This document shows, piece after piece, positions 59,935 to 64,000 of a stretch of 64,000 nt of DNA. Position 1 is the first letter of the stretch; every line of letters starts with the position of its first letter. The stretch comes from Tenacibaculum aquimarinum (lineage in GTDB: Bacteria; Bacteroidota; Bacteroidia; Flavobacteriales; Flavobacteriaceae). The stretch lies in NCBI RefSeq assembly GCF_022478115.1, contig NZ_JAKGSC010000005.1, positions 1-64,000 on the forward strand. Direction: 5' to 3'. The notes under the pieces were generated by a model. That model did not search any database. It saw only the letters and a program-made list of their open reading frames with translations, and was not told where the DNA came from. The position numbers and the translations under genes are program-made.

Positions 59935-62900
59935 ATGAAAATTAAAAAAGTACTTGTTGCCAACAGAGGAGAAATTGCTATTAGAATTTTTAGAGCCTGT
60001 ACAGAAATAAACGTTAAAACCGTAGGTGTTTATACGTTTGAAGATAGATACTCTTTACACAGATATAAAGCTGATGAATCTTATCAGATTGGAGAAAACA
60101 ACGAACCTCTAAAACCGTATTTAAACATTGATGAAATTATTAGAGTTGCTTTAGAAAGTGGCGCTGACGCTATACATCCTGGTTATGGTTTTTTATCTGA
60201 AAATGCAAATCTTGCTCAAAAATGCGAAGACAACGGCCTTATTTTTGTTGGACCAAAAGTGTCTGTTCTAAAGTCTTTAGGTGATAAAATTACCGCAAAA
60301 GAAGTTGCTGTTGCTAATAATATTCCAATTATTAAAAGCAATAACAAACCTTTAAAGGATATTGAAACTGCTTTAAGCGAAGCTGATAAAATCGGCTATC
60401 CAATTATGCTAAAAGCTGCTTCTGGTGGAGGCGGAAGAGGAATGCGTGTTATTAGAAAAGCAGACGAATTAAAAAGAGCTTTTAACGAAAGTAAGCGAGA
60501 AGCATTAAATGCTTTTGGAGACGACACAGTTTTTCTAGAAAAATTTGTTGAAAACCCGAAGCATATAGAAATTCAAATTGTTGCCGATAATTACGGAAAT
60601 ACAGTTCACCTTTTTGAACGTGACTGTTCTGTGCAACGTCGTTACCAAAAAGTAATTGAATTTGCTCCTTCATTTGATTTAGCACAAGAAACAAAAGATG
60701 CACTTTACAAGTATGCAATTGACATTTGTAAAGCTGTAAATTATAACAATATTGGAACCGTAGAATTTTTAGTTGATGATGATGGTTCTATCTATTTTAT
60801 TGAAGTAAATCCAAGAGTTCAAGTAGAACACACGGTTACAGAAGTAGTAACAAATATCGACTTAATAAAAACACAGTTATTTATTGCTGGCGGTTATAAA
60901 CTGGCAGATCAGCAAATTAAGATACCAAATCAAGAAGCTGTAAAAGTAAATGGTTACGCGTTGCAATGTAGAATTACTACGGAAGATCCTCAAAACGATT
61001 TTAAACCTGATTACGGAGAAATTACAACCTACAGAAGTGCGTCTGGATTCGGAATTCGTTTAGATGCCGGAAGCGTTTATCAAGGTGCAATAATTTCTCC
61101 TTTCTTCGACTCTATGTTAGTAAAAGTTACTGCAAATAGCAGAACTTTGGATGGTGCTTGTAGAAAAATAAGGAGAGCTTTAGCTGAATTTAGAATTAGA
61201 GGTGTAAAAACCAACATGCCATTTTTGGATAATATTTTACAACACGAAACCTTTAGAAAAGGTGAAGTAACCGTAAACTTTATTAAACAAAATCCTGATT
61301 TATTCATCTTTAAAGCACCAAGAAATAGAGCTACAAAATTAGTTACGTATTTAGGTGATGTTATTGTAAACGGAAATCCGGATGTTAAAAAATTAGATCC
61401 AACTAAAACATTTTCACAACCTATTGTTCCTAAGTTTGATGCAAATGCAGCATTTCCAAAAGGAACAAAAGATTTATTAACAGAATTAGGCCCAGACAAG
61501 TTTTCTCAATGGTTAAAAAATGAAAAGAAAGTTCATTTTACAGACACCACAATGCGAGATGCACATCAAAGTTTATTAGCAACCAGAATGCGCACGTATG
61601 ATATGCTAAAAGTTGCTGAAGGTTACGCAAAAAACAATTCAAATATCTTTAGCATGGAAGTTTGGGGAGGCGCAACTTTTGATGTTTGTATGCGTTTTTT
61701 ACAAGAAAATCCTTGGGAACGCCTACGATTATTAAGAAAATCGATGCCAAATGTATTACTTCAAATGTTAATTAGAGGTTCTAACGGAGTTGGTTACACA
61801 GCATATTCAGACAATTTAATTGAAAGTTTTGTACAGCAATCTTGGGAAAACGGAGTCGATATTTTTAGAATATTCGATTCATTAAACTGGATGAAATCGA
61901 TTGCACCATGTATCGAACATGTTCGTACAAAAACAGATGGTTTAGCAGAAGGTTCAATTTGTTATACAAACGATATTTTAGACCCAAAAAACAAAAAATA
62001 CAACCTAAAATACTTCACAACTTTAGCAAAAGATATTGAAAATGCAGGTGCTCATATTCTTGCCATAAAAGATATGGCTGGTTTATTAAAACCGTATGCA
62101 GCTTTCGAGTTGGTTTCAGCCTTAAAACAAGAAGTAAATATTCCTATTCATTTACATACACATGATACTTCATCAATACAATCCGCAACCTACCTAAAAG
62201 CTATTGAAGCTGGTGTAGATGTTGTTGATGTTGCTCTTGGCGGTTTATCTGGATTAACATCCCAACCCAACTTTAATTCGGTTGTAGAAATGATGAAATT
62301 CAACGAAAGAGAAAGCGGTTTAAATATCGATTCTTTAAATGAATATTCTAATTATTGGGAAACTGTAAGAGAATATTATTATCCGTTTGAATCTGGCTTA
62401 AAAGCAGGTTCTGGTGAAGTTTTTCAACATGAAATTCCAGGCGGACAATATTCAAACTTAAAACCACAAGCTCAGGCTTTAGGTTTGGAAGATAGGTTCC
62501 ATGAAATTACTAAAATGTACGGAGATGTTAACTTACTTTTTGGAGATATTGTAAAAGTAACGCCTAGCTCTAAAGTAGTTGGAGACATGGCACAATACTT
62601 AGTTAGTAACAATTTAACAGTTCAAGATGTTTTAGAGCGTGGTGACACCATTTCGTTTCCGCAATCTGTAGTAAGTTTCTTTAAAGGAGATTTAGGTCAA
62701 CCTGTTGGTGGTTTTCCAAAAGAGCTACAAAAGTTAATTTTGAAAGATGAAAAACCTTACACAGACAGACCAAACGCACATATTGAACCTATTGATATTG
62801 ACAAAGAATACAAAGAGTTCAGAAAAATATTTGAAAACGATTTAAGTAGACCAATCGATTTTACTGATTTCTTATCCTATAAATTATATCCAAAAGTATT

Positions 62901-63387
62901 TACAGAAGCCTATAACAAGCACTTAAAATTCGACAGTTTAATAAATTTACCAACCAAAAATTTCTTCTACGGAATGGAACGAGGCGAAGAAATTATTATT
63001 GAGCTCGATAAAGGAAAAACCTTATTGATTACCTTAGATTCTATTGGAAGACCAAATAGTGACGGAATGGTAACTGTTTATTTTAAAGTGAATGGACAAG
63101 GAAGATCTGTTCAGATAAAAAACAAATCTATTAAAGTTGATAAAGTAGAACATGCAAAAGCAGACAAAGCCAACCAGAAAGAAATTGGTGCTCCTTTACA
63201 AGGAATGTTATCTACTATTTTGGTTAAGAAAGGCGAAAAAGTAAGTAAAAATCAACCTTTATTTATTATTGAAGCCATGAAAATGGAAACCACAATTACA
63301 GCGACAGAAGACGCAACCATAAAACAACTCGTTTTAAAAGCTGGCATTATGGTAAATTCTGAAGATTTAGTGATTAAATTAGCATAA
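59935..63387 (+). CDS. pyc: Pyruvate carboxylase
   Basis: This biotin enzyme forms oxaloacetate from pyruvate and bicarbonate and refills the TCA cycle. The 1150 residues include biotin carboxylase (about 1-450; VANRGEIAIRIFRACTEI, ASGGGGRGMRVI, IEVNPRVQVEHTVTE). The carboxyltransferase follows (about 530-800; FTDTTMRDAHQSLLATRMRT, MAGLLKP, HLHTHDTSS), then an allosteric domain and the C-terminal biotinyl domain with EAMKMETTI near 1118. Full-length single-chain form. It is monocistronic. Confidence 0.97.
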   Translation: MKIKKVLVANRGEIAIRIFRACTEINVKTVGVYTFEDRYSLHRYKADESYQIGENNEPLKPYLNIDEIIRVALESGADAIHPGYGFLSENANLAQKCEDNGLIFVGPKVSVLKSLGDKITAKEVAVANNIPIIKSNNKPLKDIETALSEADKIGYPIMLKAASGGGGRGMRVIRKADELKRAFNESKREALNAFGDDTVFLEKFVENPKHIEIQIVADNYGNTVHLFERDCSVQRRYQKVIEFAPSFDLAQETKDALYKYAIDICKAVNYNNIGTVEFLVDDDGSIYFIEVNPRVQVEHTVTEVVTNIDLIKTQLFIAGGYKLADQQIKIPNQEAVKVNGYALQCRITTEDPQNDFKPDYGEITTYRSASGFGIRLDAGSVYQGAIISPFFDSMLVKVTANSRTLDGACRKIRRALAEFRIRGVKTNMPFLDNILQHETFRKGEVTVNFIKQNPDLFIFKAPRNRATKLVTYLGDVIVNGNPDVKKLDPTKTFSQPIVPKFDANAAFPKGTKDLLTELGPDKFSQWLKNEKKVHFTDTTMRDAHQSLLATRMRTYDMLKVAEGYAKNNSNIFSMEVWGGATFDVCMRFLQENPWERLRLLRKSMPNVLLQMLIRGSNGVGYTAYSDNLIESFVQQSWENGVDIFRIFDSLNWMKSIAPCIEHVRTKTDGLAEGSICYTNDILDPKNKKYNLKYFTTLAKDIENAGAHILAIKDMAGLLKPYAAFELVSALKQEVNIPIHLHTHDTSSIQSATYLKAIEAGVDVVDVALGGLSGLTSQPNFNSVVEMMKFNERESGLNIDSLNEYSNYWETVREYYYPFESGLKAGSGEVFQHEIPGGQYSNLKPQAQALGLEDRFHEITKMYGDVNLLFGDIVKVTPSSKVVGDMAQYLVSNNLTVQDVLERGDTISFPQSVVSFFKGDLGQPVGGFPKELQKLILKDEKPYTDRPNAHIEPIDIDKEYKEFRKIFENDLSRPIDFTDFLSYKLYPKVFTEAYNKHLKFDSLINLPTKNFFYGMERGEEIIIELDKGKTLLITLDSIGRPNSDGMVTVYFKVNGQGRSVQIKNKSIKVDKVEHAKADKANQKEIGAPLQGMLSTILVKKGEKVSKNQPLFIIEAMKMETTITATEDATIKQLVLKAGIMVNSEDLVIKLA

Positions 63388-63407
63388 AACACCATTTCCA
63401 ACAAATT

Positions 63408-63436
63408 AAAAACCTCGCTTTTGCGAGGTTTTTTAG
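63408..63436 (+). terminator. Terminator of pyc
   Basis: Stem AACCTCGC / GCGAGGTT with loop TTTT, followed by T. Confidence 0.92.
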
Positions 63437-63530
63437 GTTTTTCAATTTTACATCAACATAAAAAAGTATTCAAATTAAATTTAAAGTCATTTTTAAGCGA
63501 TTTAAGCCACTTTTTTCTTCTTAACAAATG

Positions 63531-63546
63531 TTGATAATTATCAACT
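63531..63546. promoter_or_regulatory. 16-nt perfect palindrome upstream of gyrB
   Basis: GTTGATAATTATCAAC lies 40 nt before the gyrB -7 element. It includes TTATCAAC, a distant DnaA-box-like half. It may be an operator for gyrB. Confidence 0.45.
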
Positions 63547-63585
63547 TCACTTCATTAAAAGCTTTTATTTAATATCAAAATTTCG

Positions 63586-63630
63586 TAAATTTGATACAAT
63601 TCAAGTCGTCTTATTTAAAGACGATTTTTT
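63586..63630 (+). promoter_or_regulatory. gyrB promoter and leader hairpin
   Basis: TAAATTTG at 63586-63593 is followed by a hairpin TCGTCTT-ATTTA-AAGACGA (63606-63624) and six T. This terminator-like hairpin lies within the 5' leader, 32 nt before the ATG, and could attenuate gyrB. Confidence 0.5.
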
Positions 63631-63661
63631 ATGAAATTAAAACTTAATAATTCACTTTATA

Positions 63662-64000
63662 ATGAGCGAAGAAAAAAAACATAATTATGATGCGTCCAGC
63701 ATCCAGGCACTAGAGGGAATGGAGCATGTAAGAATGCGTCCTTCAATGTATATTGGAGACGTTGGCGTACGTGGTTTACACCATTTAGTTTATGAAGTTG
63801 TAGATAACTCTATTGATGAAGCAATGGGTGGTTATTGTGATACAATTGATGTTACAATAAACGAAGACAACTCTATCACAACTAAAGATAACGGTCGTGG
63901 AATTCCAGTTGGAATTCACAAAAAAGAAGGCGTTTCTGCATTACAAGTTGTAATGACAAAAATTGGTGCTGGTGGTAAATTTGATAAAGATTCTTATAAA
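63662..64000 (+). CDS. gyrB: DNA gyrase subunit B, N-terminal part (cut by window end)
   Basis: GyrB is the ATPase subunit of the gyrase that supercoils DNA. The 113 visible codons start [20 protein letters not shown] and continue with the GHKL ATP site: [12 protein letters not shown] near 25, [16 protein letters not shown] near 44 (Glu and Asn for ATP and Mg) and [17 protein letters not shown] near 75. The gene runs off the right end of the window; no stop is seen. Confidence 0.95.
   Translation, partial: MSEEKKHNYDASSIQALEGMEHVRMRPSMYIGDVGVRGLHHLVYEVVDNSIDEAMGGYCDTIDVTINEDNSITTKDNGRGIPVGIHKKEGVSALQVVMTKIGAGGKFDKDSYK

Overview
This window is chromosomal DNA from a marine-type member of the Flavobacteriaceae (Bacteroidota), probably near Polaribacter or Tenacibaculum. 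The supporting signs are very AT-rich DNA, promoters of the Bacteroidota form (TTG, about 19-21 nt, TAnnTTTG), few Shine-Dalgarno sites, many lipoproteins with an LxxC box, a fused cbb3 oxidase subunit CcoNO, a Bacteroidota-type curli operon and a GatB-AspS fusion. The genus is inferred; no rRNA gene lies inside the window.

Layout. 1-700: promoters pointing left, probably toward a stable-RNA operon outside the window, and a structured repeat. 735-3978: thrS-infC-rpmI-rplT. 4073-8060: small envelope proteins, prfA and several repeats. 8113-10030: two accessory genes bounded by attC-like palindromic repeats. 10031-12400: ndpA and purM. 12503-17904: a curli operon (csgA, csgB, csgE, csgF, csgG and a beta-propeller lipoprotein). 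18474-21937: glnA, a Ca/Na exchanger, small proteins and tRNA-Arg. 21934-32736: a cbb3 oxidase island with assembly factors, hemN, a copper ATPase and an FNR-type regulator. 33091-43000: housekeeping genes (clpS, prmA, tpiA, pyrF, hutU) and envelope proteins. 43022-47738: a fused acyl-CoA mutase (icmF), an orphan TonB plug protein and a small cytosolic protein. 47776-54350: trpEGDCFBA with a classical leader-peptide attenuator. 54403-59604: gatC-gatA-gatB/aspS, preceded by what looks like an asparagine-sensing attenuator. 59935-64000: pyruvate carboxylase and the start of gyrB.

The most striking regulatory picture is at 54.2-59.6 kb. Two neighbouring operons each begin with a tiny open frame rich in the cognate amino acid: WWW for trp, and MANNNNNRNFNNPNL (9 of 15 Asn) for gatCAB-aspS. 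Each is followed by mutually exclusive antiterminator and terminator hairpins. The Asn leader together with the covalent GatB-AspS fusion suggests that this operon makes Asn-tRNA(Asn) by the transamidation route and is controlled by Asn-tRNA supply.

A second coherent circuit is the microaerobic one. An ATGAY-N4-RTCAT palindrome lies at exactly the same distance from the -7 element in front of ccoS, of ccoI-hemN, and of a 46-residue membrane protein at 21797. The gene for an FNR-like regulator with several N-terminal cysteines lies divergent from ccoI.
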